Below are positions 1-14,100 of a stretch of DNA of 64,000 nt, in pieces. The position numbers and the translations under genes are program-made. Within the stretch, counting starts at the first letter, position 1; each line of letters starts with the position of its first letter. A model generated the notes under the pieces. It saw only the letters and a list, made by a program, of their open reading frames with translations. It was not told the origin of the DNA and searched no databases. Source of the stretch: Tubiluchus corallicola (Eukaryota; Priapulida; Priapulimorpha; Priapulimorphida; Tubiluchidae); the NCBI GenBank assembly GCA_030141605.1, contig JAQGDQ010000421.1, positions 1 to 64,000 on the forward strand. The letters are read 5' to 3'.

Positions 1-1415
1 TGCTACTGTATTTTAGTTGGGAGTGTCTTGTCATCCTGCGAGAGTAATGAAAGGTGTCAGTATGTTATACCAAGCGCACCTGTGCAGGATAGTTAGGCTT
101 GTTTGCTGCTCGGAAGATTAAAGCTGTAACTGAATACAGTTGCCTAACGACCTGTTGGATAAAAATATTAAATATTGTGCTGAGATACTATTAGTATTTA
201 TTTTATTACTTCCATTATTTTACTTGTTCGGGTAGAGGTGTTTACTTAAATGTTTGCCAAATAGATTTTTGAAAGGTGAAATAAATGGTAAAATTCTTAA
301 TTTTTCAAAAAATCCTGAAGTTTTGAATACGTCTGTTTGTTTCATAACGAAGCGAAATAACCAAAGACCGGGCAAGAAAACTTGCTACAAAATAAGGATG
401 AACGAAACTGCTTGCTTACAAAAGCACTGTTGTACATTGTAACTTCAGTAAATGAAAAATGCTTGCTTACGAAAGCACTGTTGTGCATTGTAACTTCTGT
501 AAACGAACCAAGTTCAGGGGATACTATTGCTAACGAATTCGCAAGCAGAACTATGTAACATAAGGTGGAAGGATAAGGTGAGAGTAGGTCAGAGAAAAAA
601 GAAAAAAAATGAGAAAAACACGTTTTTTTTGTTGACTGGATGCTAAATTTACTTTTAATAAAAATATTAAAGTATTTTTAATGTGTTCTTGGTGTTATAA
701 TCTGTAGTAGTTGTTGTTCAAATGGTAAGACTATTTTCAATTAAAGACTAATTATTTTCAATTAACTCAATGCATAGAAAAAACAAAAAGAAGAGACTGT
801 GCATTACAGATGCTGAATTCCTATCAACATAACTATTCTTTGTTAATGCACTTGTTGATTGGAATGAATTGGTATGAAAATAGTTTTATACCGTCAACTG
901 CAGCTCCATTTGATAATAAACATTTCCATAAGTTGTAAATTTGAACAGAATAACAGGAATAAAATACTTTGATTAGTTTTAAGTATAATCTTTTTGTAAT
1001 TTGCATTTTTTATGTGTACACCATTTTATAGTAAATGAGACTTTATGTGTGATTCTTAAAATGTTTATGTATATTGAGTTATTGTATGCGTGATTTTAAA
1101 TTAAGTTGTTGTAACACTGAAGTGCGTTTTTTGCATTAAACTGGAATAAATAAATCTTGACAAATTTCATAATTCTTGAAACAATGTTTAAAAATAAAAT
1201 ATCATGGGACCTGGAAACTGACAACCTGTTTCACTTGTTGTTCCATTTTGAGTTTTCGAAAATTTGAAGTCAAAGTTTACTAATGCTACATGTACTTCGT
1301 CACAGATCCATATTTTTTACCTTATGATTGTTTTAGATGATTTCATTGCAATAATTGCATTGTCATATGTGTGCTTGCATAGCAAAATCGTCCATCAGTC
1401 GACAATTAACCTTCT
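1..1415. repeat. Left arm of a 1.4-kb inverted repeat
   Basis: Bases 1-1,415 are the reverse complement of 6,418-7,832. Paired positions keep a constant sum (7,833) at every point I checked, so there is no net insertion or deletion. Identity stops sharply at 1,415/6,418. The left limit is cut by the window. No credible protein is encoded; the 62-residue frame it contains is present in both arms by copying. Both arms lie in ABCA introns. Confidence 0.95.
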
Positions 1416-1931
1416 TCCGTTACGGATAGAGAAGACGCACAGCACCAAAATTTTTGCCATTCGTCATCATTGTACTGATTGCCAAACCAATATGTTGGTG
1501 TAAATGGAAAATACCAGGGTTTTGGTAGCCCGTATGAACCTGAGAATAAAGTCCATGGTTAAGCTGATTGCATACATAGAAGAATGACTCAAGCTAATAT
1601 GAAATAATGCTGACCAATTTTGAACAGAAGAAACAATATTATAGCATCTGAGCTATGACTGTGAGGTTTATAATACACAGGTTGAAACCCAGAGTTTTAG
1701 AAAAAACATTAAAAAACAGTACTTTTAAGCACAGAACAGAAACAAATAAATTAATGCAAAAATTAGTATAGAATATGGCTTTTTTTGTGTAATAATGAAG
1801 GAATAACAGAAGTGATTCTAATGAACGATTCTCAACACAAATTAAGTGGAAAAGCAAAAATGTTAACGCAAAGTAAACTCACAAAAGACCTATCTAAACA
1901 AAAGTTGCAAGATTATGAAATGCAACTATAC

Positions 1932-2136
1932 CTGGATAAACGTGCTCTATATACCACATAAGCATTGCATATATCACGGAATCTACTATCATCATCACCG
2001 CCACCTGCTGGAGAGAAAATTCATCATCTTCAAGTGGCGACTGTTGAAAGTTTGACCACTGGACACCGACACCAGCTTCTTCATAAAATGCGAAGTATTT
2101 ACCACCCAGCCCAAATGCAGAAGTTGACATAAGAGA
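1932..2136 (-). CDS. ABCA exon 19 (last in window)
   Basis: The exon has 205 bases, acceptor TTTTAG and donor CCAG|GTATAG, phase 0 to 1. It encodes [25 protein letters not shown] and [10 protein letters not shown], the last helix of the first bundle. The FALFEE-x-G-x-GVQW and WYIE-x-V-PG signatures place the gene in the ABCA1/4/7 group. The next exon, leading to the first nucleotide-binding domain, is outside the window. Confidence 0.94.
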
Positions 2137-5100
2137 CTAAAATAAACATATACAGAATTTATTAAGTGGCTTCTAATTCACAGCAATATTAACAAAATGT
2201 AACAATCCTTGAATGCTTTCATTAGTAGTTTATTACATTTTACATTTTTACATTTGTATTAGGAAAACCAATGTGTCAGGAAAATGATGTATGGCAAAAA
2301 TGAAAATCCTAGTGTGCAGTGAAAACATAATAAAAATGTAATAAAACGTATTATGCAGAGGGTCGTTTATGAATCGGATGTCGATCCTGTCATAAAGAAC
2401 TTAAAACTGTAGAACGACGGTGTATTTTATCTAACATCATTGGACATGTGGTCATTAAACCACCTGTTAATATTCCCTTAATTAATGATAATTGTTATTA
2501 GCTGCAAATTAAGAAGAAAATGTCTTTCTCATTTTTGTCACTAAGCAATTTAATGTTTTGAGTTCCACAAGTCTATTTTATTATAAGATATTAGTTTCTC
2601 TCAATAAATCACTTCCAACTTATACACTGACATAATAATTTGCTAGGACTTGTGTACTTTAGAGTCAGTTTGGTGTTTGTAAACACATTAGAATGATCTG
2701 AGTGCTGAATTATTTACATTGGGTAACCTTTTTACCACTGAAGAGTGGCATCATGGCTTACGTGACCAATTATGTTATAGTAGGCAAAATCAAATGTTTT
2801 AATTATGTTACAGTAGGCAAAATCAAATGTTTTAACAAATTTTTTTAAACCTAACAACAAATCTTCTTATAACACTCTGTTTTGTGCATATGTTTCTAAC
2901 ACACATGAACACATTAAACTTGTAAATGTTAACTAACTCATTAATAAGGATTTCTTCTCTAGTTCAGACTCTTAAAGCAAAAGCCAAGTCTCTCGGAAAG
3001 TTGAGCTTATTCTAATAGCTGGGAAAAAGCGCCTCGTGTAATTAATAATTTCAATTTAGAATCGCTTCACGCTTGGGCACGCTCATTGTGGTGAAAAATG
3101 GCACCATCTGATTACAGTGCAATATAAACAGTTATTCTGCCAATGGCTTAAGCAATTATTTTTTGACTTATAGAGGGAGGTCTATAAACTAAGTAGCCCA
3201 CCTGGTACCCACTGTATGCTAGCAAGTTTACATATGTATCTGAAAGTCAACAAAAGTCTGTAAATTAATTACATTTATGCATTTAATGTATACTATTTAC
3301 ACATTTTACGGTATAATCCTGTGGGTTAAAGCTATGTACCCACTTTAATCTTGGTCATAATTGATCAGAAGACAAATTTTTACACAGTTATATACAACGC
3401 TAGAATAACTGGACAACCGAGTAAACTGTAGCAGTTTCTCAACGCGTATCTTCATCACAGCTTGCCTTCACAGCATTCACGCTGCCCAGCAGTCACCAGC
3501 TTACGTCATTTTTACCTCAAGCAGCGACGTTCGTTTGGCGTGAAATATTTAAATTTCTTTTACATTTTTAAGCAAAGCATTCTATGCGCATATCTTGTGC
3601 AGTGATTTCAATATTTTTAATTGCATATTAAAATGATATAAATGTTGTTCAAGGTTCGTTCTTCCTTTAAAGAGAAGTTCAACTCACTGCAATGATCTTG
3701 ATATATCCTGGTAACTGTATATGCGACGATTCTTCTTTGATAGCAATGTACATGCAAGGTACATAGCTTAAAAAGTAGATTATACCAGCACAAGCTGCTG
3801 CTAGCTTTGCCTTCGAATACAGAACACTTAGCAAGAATCTAGAAAACAAAAGCTTGTTAGCTGGTGTAGAACAATAAAACACTTTGTATTGGCCAAGCTA
3901 TAAAAATTTGTAGTCGGGTAAACTATGAGCACTTAAAATTAACATAAAACATCTAAGTGCATGCTAATCCAAAGTTGCTTGCTGCTTTATAAGTTTGTGT
4001 TCTTTATCTTTCAATAGCTGAGAAATGTGAAACTTAAAGGAAGACAGGATGATTTTTCACATACTATCCCATTTTCAAGTCCGATACGTTTGTATACGTT
4101 TTAACACAATTAATACTGCAAAAACATTTCTGATAATTAAATAATAGATTAAAAATTTAATTAACGGCGGGTGAGCCCAACTATTGATGACATCACAAAC
4201 TAACATAATTTTCAACAGCAAAATATTCCATGAGCATGTTGCACGTGTTTGCGAAAGCAAAAATTGAAAATTCAAATTTCAAAGTTACCGGTGTGCTCAC
4301 GCAAGAGCTCTCAAACGTGTGTAGTCCATCAGAAACTAACACATCTAAACTGAGTACCTGTTTTTTGTGCAACGAGTTTCCGAAATGCAGGCACTAGTGC
4401 CCGTCTAACTAGTGAACGGCGAAATGCATGTAGCAGCAAAGAACTAGTGGCACGAATGCGAAATTGTGTTTGTGCGATAATATTTCTTAAATCATTTTTG
4501 AAAAAAATAGTATCCTTTCAATATTTTAAAGAGCAGATTGTTTTGAACTACTGTTTAAGATTGGGTCCGGTTTTGCTTTAAAAAGATTTAGCTCTGTGTT
4601 TAATTTTGTGGCACATAAAAGTGTAATGAATTACCCAGGCTGGAAAAAAGAAAAACTCCAAAATTAGAGGCAATATAGTTCAACAATTTTTACAAAAATA
4701 GCAGTTTTGCAAATACATAACTCAAATAATTTTTGACGCACAGCCTTTAAACCAGGCAATCCCTTAACTTGCTCAGAAATGAATGCACACAAATTAGTCT
4801 TACGAGAAGCAAATAGTCGCGACACCGAAAAGCTCTAAGATAAGAAAGATGATGACTGGATTCGAATAAGCCAGCACTTTCCCGTGGCTTAGCATCACAG
4901 TAAGTAGCACCATAGTAATTGACATCTGTGAAAACGATGTGATAAACCAGGCAACCCAATGTACAGCATTGCTGAGACCCATCATTTTCATCACCTATGT
5001 AAAACGTAGAATGTTGTTTTATGCACATTTTTTACATAAAGCAGTAATTATATAACGTAAAGGGTATAGATATACATATACGCTTAAACATAAAATAAAA

Positions 5101-8100
5101 TATAGTCAGAAGAAGCTGATACGTTTTAACCCTTTCACTATGTTGTTGTTTTTAAGTGGGCCACATTGACTTTTGCACATTTGATAATAACTTCTTGTGG
5201 TGTGTTACTAACAGAACCTTCCAAATAAACAAATGGTTGTTCGTTATTGAGTACTAATATTCAATATCAGTTTTATTTCTACACATGTACACACATGTGA
5301 GCACACATACATGCACACACACATGCACGCACACACAATCATAAATAAGCATGCACTGTATGTAGTATCGCTCTGCTTTAATTTTCTTTTAATGTTTTTT
5401 AGGTAAGCTTTTTTCTCGTTTAATGATAAAACTTTTACTGCCCATGTACTTGTTTCATAACTGTGATTGTAAATGTATTGCAAATTACTTTATATTGTAT
5501 TATACGGCTAACATAAGTGCTATGTGCCTGCTGCCATTTTCTTTTATAAAAAATGTATTTTATCAACGTTAGAAAATAAAAAAAAAATAAAAATAAACAG
5601 CACGTGTTTTAAAAACAAAACAAAGGTGTTTACCTCTTTTAGCCGTTTCTCTTTCTCGTAGACAATGCTCTGGACAAGCATAGCTACAGAATAAACCCAT
5701 GAGATGGTGAGACAGAGTGGCATCACATGTTCTATCATGAATAAGAACTGATCACTGATGTAGCAAGGGTATGGAAACTGATGAATGTAACTGCCAGGTT
5801 CTAAAATATCCCTTTCAGCATGCAAATCTATGACAGACCTTTCTATTATGTCCTGCAAAAAATATCAATAAATGTGTGCTTGCAAACCAAAACCGTCCGT
5901 CTATAAGTCGGCATAGTTTTAAAACTACTTTATGATACTTCAAAGTAGAATGCACCAAAAATTTGGTTAAATGTCAATTATTTGTTTTTTACAAAAACAA
6001 ATGCTAAATATATTGGACCTTTATAGTCTAGCATAAAATTATCAAGAAAATATCCAAAAAACACTAAAAATTTCATTTTATATCCCCGTACCACCTTTTC
6101 TGACTAGAAACTAGTACTGCAATTGTAAAAAACTTGCATTTTCAAACTCCGATAGTAGCTCGTGGAAGCAGTCATTTTGCTTCTGTTTTTTTTTCTGTTC
6201 AACAAGACCAGACTTCGTCAGGAAGAGCCATCATTTTCGTTTGGTTGCTAAGTGTTTTGTAGAGACATGACAAAAAACAAAGGCTGACTTTAACAGCAAG
6301 ATTTCTCAAGATTGTTTTCTAGTACATAGCCTGCACCTCAACTTCAACATGGATTATCTCAGCTCAGAAATAAAATGATCCTCATGAAATGGAGATTCAA
6401 GATATGTGAATAACTAGAGAAGGTTAATTGTCGACTGATGGACGATTTTGCTATGCAAGCACACATATGACAATGCAATTATTGCAATGAAATCATCTAA
6501 AACAATCATAAGGTAAAAAATATGGATCTGTGACGAAGTACATGTAGCATTAGTAAACTTTGACTTCAAATTTTCGAAAACTCAAAATGGAACAACAAGT
6601 GAAACAGGTTGTCAGTTTCCAGGTCCCATGATATTTTATTTTTAAACATTGTTTCAAGAATTATGAAATTTGTCAAGATTTATTTATTCCAGTTTAATGC
6701 AAAAAACGCACTTCAGTGTTACAACAACTTAATTTAAAATCACGCATACAATAACTCAATATACATAAACATTTTAAGAATCACACATAAAGTCTCATTT
6801 ACTATAAAATGGTGTACACATAAAAAATGCAAATTACAAAAAGATTATACTTAAAACTAATCAAAGTATTTTATTCCTGTTATTCTGTTCAAATTTACAA
6901 CTTATGGAAATGTTTATTATCAAATGGAGCTGCAGTTGACGGTATAAAACTATTTTCATACCAATTCATTCCAATCAACAAGTGCATTAACAAAGAATAG
7001 TTATGTTGATAGGAATTCAGCATCTGTAATGCACAGTCTCTTCTTTTTGTTTTTTCTATGCATTGAGTTAATTGAAAATAATTAGTCTTTAATTGAAAAT
7101 AGTCTTACCATTTGAACAACAACTACTACAGATTATAACACCAAGAACACATTAAAAATACTTTAATATTTTTATTAAAAGTAAATTTAGCATCCAGTCA
7201 ACAAAAAAAACGTGTTTTTCTCATTTTTTTTCTTTTTTCTCTGACCTACTCTCACCTTATCCTTCCACCTTATGTTACATAGTTCTGCTTGCGAATTCGT
7301 TAGCAATAGTATCCCCTGAACTTGGTTCGTTTACAGAAGTTACAATGCACAACAGTGCTTTCGTAAGCAAGCATTTTTCATTTACTGAAGTTACAATGTA
7401 CAACAGTGCTTTTGTAAGCAAGCAGTTTCGTTCATCCTTATTTTGTAGCAAGTTTTCTTGCCCGGTCTTTGGTTATTTCGCTTCGTTATGAAACAAACAG
7501 ACGTATTCAAAACTTCAGGATTTTTTGAAAAATTAAGAATTTTACCATTTATTTCACCTTTCAAAAATCTATTTGGCAAACATTTAAGTAAACACCTCTA
7601 CCCGAACAAGTAAAATAATGGAAGTAATAAAATAAATACTAATAGTATCTCAGCACAATATTTAATATTTTTATCCAACAGGTCGTTAGGCAACTGTATT
7701 CAGTTACAGCTTTAATCTTCCGAGCAGCAAACAAGCCTAACTATCCTGCACAGGTGCGCTTGGTATAACATACTGACACCTTTCATTACTCTCGCAGGAT
7801 GACAAGACACTCCCAACTAAAATACAGTAGCAACAATGTGAAATAAAACTTTAGAAATACTAGCAATTTTTACCTGAATCCACACGAAACCGAAATAGTA
7901 ATAGTTGTAACTCCACGACCTTGGTCCTGGTGACCAGAAAGGGTCACGAACGCTATTAGTATCCCATGTGAAGGAGGCATTCTGACGGATTTTATATATA
8001 ACATGATTTGGCAGACTACCATCATCATTCATTTGAAAAATTAAACCTACGAATAACCGAAAAAAAATCATCTGTGCAAGTTCCAGAAATTACATCATTT

Positions 8101-11100
8101 CAGCTGTAATTCAAGCAAACGCTTCTACAAAACACGACTGGAAAACGTAAATTTTCCTATGTAATGACCAGCTAACTACAAATAAATGGATGTCTTTAAA
8201 TAATAAAAAACAAAAAATACGAGTAGCTAAAACAATTTTATCTCTACTGATATAGTGGTTGCTATTGCAGATGATATAAGTAGTTTGCCTTGTAAAATAC
8301 GTATGACTTTATATTACAGTTTGTTTTAAATATCTAATTACATATGCTCTTACAATCATGCCAGAATTCTTGAAATTTCATACAGCTACTAATAGATAAA
8401 TTACTATTCAACATAGGGCAATCTATTATCTTTCTTCCTACCATTTCCACTAACACATCCTTCTACCCTGCCTGTGTGATCTAACCTTTCTCCCAGTTCT
8501 TTTTTTGTTCACTCATCCATTCTTTTTTATCGGGTTCACATGACAGTGGGCTTATACAAGCCCTTGCTTCTCTAGCCCACTGCAGTACAATTATTCTTTT
8601 ATGATAACGATAGTGTATGAAACATAAGAATTTAATACAGTAGATGTAATAATTTTGATGTCACTGTCTGGTTAATAATCATTCATTATATTGTACTGAA
8701 TGTGATAATAATAATAAATAAAAAAACTACTCTGCTGTCAGAAGGGTTTGATTAAACCATACACAAGCATATAAACTTACTAGCAAAGACAGTAACATTG
8801 TCAAAGTATGCTTGTTGGGTAACATACTCAACAAGGTCGTCTTCATCTTTAAATCCTTGGAAAACATCGAAACTCAAACCTTCCGTAATGGATATCCAGC
8901 TACAGGCTGCACTATCTGTAAGTTGAATATTGTATTACAAGAGTCCGTCATCTTTCAAGCAGGTAAGCTAAATGCTAAGTAATATAATTTTGCATGGAAA
9001 GTTTTCTGGGACATAATTTAACATTTACTTTTCTTTCCCTGATTTACGTTGTGCGTAGGTGACATTGCGTCATCGCGCTGCTCAGAATAGTGTCGCGGGA
9101 AATTTAAAATGAAAACGAACAAAAAAATCCTTTCAATGCGAGTACAATATACAAATAAAATTGCTATAAAGCAATATAATTTTCAAGGTGATTTTTCTGA
9201 AACCTATTTGTCATGCCCCTTTCTTGTCCTTTTAAAGACTTGTAGAGTTTTCCAAAAACAAAACCGAGCCTAAATAACATTTTAACAATTAAACATGCAC
9301 AACACACCTATAATATCCAGTTGCTGTAGTAACAGAGAGACATTAGGTGCAATTGATGATTCAAACTCTTGCACATCCGCTAAATTTGACAAGTCGTACA
9401 GGATATTACCTGGCCTTTTCAACTGCACTAATATCTAAAAAATAAACAAAAATCAAATGATTTGTGAATTTTTACAACGAAACCGGTGAGGTTTTTGCAA
9501 CAAGCCTACCTGGTACAATAGCAACAGTATTTGTCTACTTGCAGAAACAGTATAACTGTAACATATATACAGATAATTTGCGTCACGATGTACAAATTCT
9601 TCAGTAAGCATTGCAGCTCAAATGTATGTTATGGAGGTAAGGTACACCTTTTGTATATCTTTAATATTATGCAATAATGAACGCTAATCCTAAAGAATTC
9701 TAAGATAATTTTGCTTTCAACTATTTTCTTCATGACTAGACGTACATGTTTATCCACTTTTGCTAGCTACAAGCGAAAAATTAATTTTTTTTCATCCTTT
9801 GGCTCTAGGTCCTCATAATATTAATTTTAAATACATAATGGTTAAATTATTATTTAAAGATAGTCACGTGTCTCTTCTTTCCCATTATTGAACATTATTT
9901 TATTATAAACTAACACATTCGTGTAATAATTCAATTCTCATTCGTCTTAAATGCAAAAGCTGATAATTTTTAATTACCTGGTACATGCTCATTAATTAAT
10001 TATCTTAGTAACAATGCTGAGAGGGTGGCTGATCTCGATAACTGATAGTTCTTTCACCACCCTTTCACCACTAATCAATAATTACTTTTGCACTTTGTAA
10101 TATTATCGTATGTTGTACAGATTTATAAATCTCTTAGTTATGTATTTTGCTATTTTAAAACTGGTGATAAACTAATAAACTTACTTACTTACTTACTATA
10201 ATAATAATTTTTAATAGATACCTGCTGCAAGAGTTCTAAGTTGGTCTCAGTACTATTTTCTAACAAGTACTGCCGAATTTCCTTTGATACACTCGTCCAC
10301 TTATGAGCATATTGTGTAATTGTATCAAACAGCACAAAAGTTCTATTAGCCTGAAAACGAATAACATGAGCAAAATTAGTGAATGTTTTAACCATACATT
10401 GTATTAAAATTATGCAAAGGGTTATTCTTTTAATTACTCAGTCAATAAGGGAAAAAGAGCACAAGATATAAACTGAAGCAAAACTGTTTCCTGGTGTCGA
10501 AATATAAAGAGTTTCCTGGTGTCAACACAAATATGCAGTTATTAGTTATTCATTTAGTTTAAAAGCAGTATGGCCTTACAGGTACATGCAACTTTGCTTT
10601 TTTTAGTGTCACCATTGCATAGTCAAATTAATTTGTTAGCTATTTTGCTTTTAATTAGTTAGTTTTGCCCATAGAACTCTGCTTTACTAATTTTGTTTTC
10701 ACTTTGTTTTGCATAAATTTGTATAATTTTATTTACCTTAATTGTTTGCTATTATTTTAATTTTGATCTGTTTTCCTATTCAAATTTTCATTTTGTTATT
10801 TGCTCGCCATGGTGAAATTAGTAGACTCACTATTTAGGGATGGCGGACTAGATAACCTTTTGGTCTTTCGCCATCCCACCCTTCTTTAATCTTTGTAAAT
10901 CATTGTTATATACTATCTATGATTGTTATTTAGAAGGCAAAAAATAAATTATTATTATTATTATTATAAAAAGAAAAATGTCCAAAACAAACAAGCAGGG
11001 CATCACCCATCTTAAACATTTCACAAGTTAAGTGTCAAACTTTGCAAAAAACTAAACAGGAGAATACAGCCAGAATTTATAATTTACTGCAAAACTAAAC

Positions 11101-14100
11101 AGTTTTTATCTGCTATAAGTTCACACAAAAGCCATATTGCCAACTGACCAGCCTACCTTCATAATGATATCATCAGCTGCCGTATCATTCGGAGCATACA
11201 TAACTTTAGGATTGCTGTATAACAGATGAGTAAGGATTCCTATTAATTCTTTTTGGCGTTGAGTAAAAACTGGCGAATCTATAGAGAAAAAGCATTCAGT
11301 AATCAATTATTCCTTTAGCAATGGTCACAGTTTATTATAATCGCACTGGAAATGTTTATTCATTTACAACTGCCGAAGTTTTTATAGTTTTGTTGAGAAA
11401 TAACAGAAAAACAGAACTGTAATGAGATTTTTGTAAACACACAACATAATTTAACAAACTTCCAAACAGGTGAAATAAACTTTAAGCAGAAGTCATTAAA
11501 CATGGTTAAATTTATACGGTTAGCTACTGCGAAATACTAATCATTCCTGCATATCCATACAGTTTCATTTAAATTACATCTCACTAGAGCTAAGCAAAAT
11601 TGGGAGAGGATTTTACAAGTTTTTTTAAAATGGCATTTAACTATGTTTTTCTAACTGCTTTTGATTATTGTCTCACAGTTTACATAATCCCATGCAATGA
11701 TACTAGTCATACTGTCATTTCTGTGTTAGATGCCAATTCTGATCAAATGGTAGTCATGCAGGCATGACCCAGAAAGGGTAGCGCTAGACTTAAGACACAA
11801 TATTTGTTATTGTTATTACTGAGAAAGTACAATCAGTTATTATCAACACAAAACAGCAGAGCACCCTTATCACTCAGCATGTTCATCGAGTAATTGTTTG
11901 TTAAAGATGAGCTTCGTAACATAGAAATGCCGCTTTGAAAAGAAAATGAAAAAAAAGCTTCTCAATATAGTCTAAGTCCAGTAATGTTCTGCATAGGACA
12001 ACACACAGGAACATTTTATATAGATTGAAGTGCATCGTGTTCTTTGTGCTGATCACTGTACAGTTTGTTCCAGGGTAATTATGTGTCATCAAATACTTGA
12101 ATTAATTGAGGTAAGTATATTAGTGGGTTTTACTTAAGGACAAGAAAAGGGGCTGGAGTAGGTTTCAGAAAAATCGCCTTAAAAAATTATATTACTTTAC
12201 AGCATTTTTATGCATATATCGTAGTCGCGTTAAAAGGAATTTTTGTTTGTTTTTACTAGAAATCTCTTGCAATACTGTTCGGATGGTGCTATTACATGAC
12301 GTCAAATACGCAAACGTAAATCAGGGAAAGAAAAGGCAATTTAAAATTATTTCCCAAAAAACTTTCCATGCAAATTTATAATTCTTAGCATTTCGCTTAT
12401 CTGCTGGAAAGACCTATGTAACTAGAAATAATAATTTAAAATGTTTGCGCCAATTGGTAAAATGTCGCGGGTTCACCCGTCAGGGTGCGCCACTCAATAA
12501 CCAAAAACTTATTATTAATCTTATTGACAAGATACAGTAATTTAAAATTTTACTTAGTGAACAGTGTGCTACGCATGGTGTGATTACTTTTTAAAACTTC
12601 ACACAATGTTAACTAAACTTGTTTCAAATGACCTACCATTCAAATGGCTGGGCCTAACGGTCATCACGGGAGCCTAACTTTATAAGTTTTATACAGCGTT
12701 AATGTCGACGCAAGTCCTGCATGCAAAAAGGTGGTATGTAAGTGGTATAAAATTTACAGACAAATTTTTTAAGTTTTATGTAAGTGGAGGGTTTTCTTGT
12801 GCTTTAATGCCATGAACAATGTGCCATTGTAAACAGTTTCATACTTGCTCAGTGTGCCAGACAGTGAGTGTATTATGCGAGTTGCATATGAAAAAGATTA
12901 ATTGTGAACCCCATTGACTACAGTGCAAGGGGCGAATAGTGGCATGATAACCAAATATCATCCTACCTGCTCCAGCTATGCATAAAACAGACAATACAAG
13001 GTGTTTATGTTTTTTCCAACAAGAAAATACATATTGAAATTTCACAACTGCATAAATCAGTAAAAAAATGCTCTCAACTTTTTTGCTCTAAGCAACAGGT
13101 GAAAAAATATGATACCTGAATCAATAATATCAGCTGTGTCTTCTCCACCATTTGCAGCATCAGCATCTGAATCATTTTTTACAGGTTTAGGAGTTTTCTT
13201 TCCACACAATGTAGTCTGCATTGCAAGCCAAATGCGCAGCACTCCTTCCATGTTAGCATCATTCTGCACACAAAATCAATAAATAAGTTTCTTTCAAAGT
13301 ACTTATTTCCATAAACACAGTAGACGAATAAGTACAAGGAAAATATTTTCCAAATAATCGACATTGATACGATATTACTTCTGTCTCATGATTATTGAAT
13401 TATAAAACATTTGCCTAATCTAATCAAACAACTACTGCAATGGAGCTACTTCACATAAGTTAATATAAACTGAAATCTCACAGTGATACAAGTAAGTAGT
13501 GCAGTGACAGATAATCACATAATTCATATTCGTAACTATTTAAAAAAAAATTTTTCACTCTTTAAGGCTCACTCAAAGTCGTAATTACATATTATGTTTT
13601 CCTTTCTCAACTTCCAGGTTTATTGCTCTTATACCATTGCTATTATTACATCATTTACTTCATCCTTATTTACATTAAGTTATCTACAGAAGCATGCATA
13701 ACTATAATCATTTTTCATTTTAGTAAGGTGAGTGTGTTAACGACCGTATGGTCGTACACTCACCTCGCGCTGCTCAAATTATTTTATTTAAAGTTTATTA
13801 ATATGTTTGATATTGTATTTTTGATGTGTGAAATAAAATTCGTAGTTCATAGTAATCAGAAAACAAGTACTTGCACAAGTAGGCAAAAACGAAAAACAAA
13901 CCGAATTTTCATAACCCCACTTATTGACATTTGGAGTGGACTTCCAATTCGTCGTTTCTTCCTGTGTGGAATTTGTACCATTGGCATTCTCAGCGGTTTC
14001 AGAACATTCGGAGAGGGGTAGATGCTCCGACAGTTTGCTTAAAGCTTTCAGGTCCCTATTGAACATATTGTATTTGTGCAGTTTGTTGGCAAACCGTGTG

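Noticed and set aside
254-442. 62-residue frame present twice (also 7,391-7,579, minus strand)
   Set aside because: It is duplicated only because it lies in the 1.4-kb inverted repeat; it starts from a non-ATG codon and has no recognisable domain.
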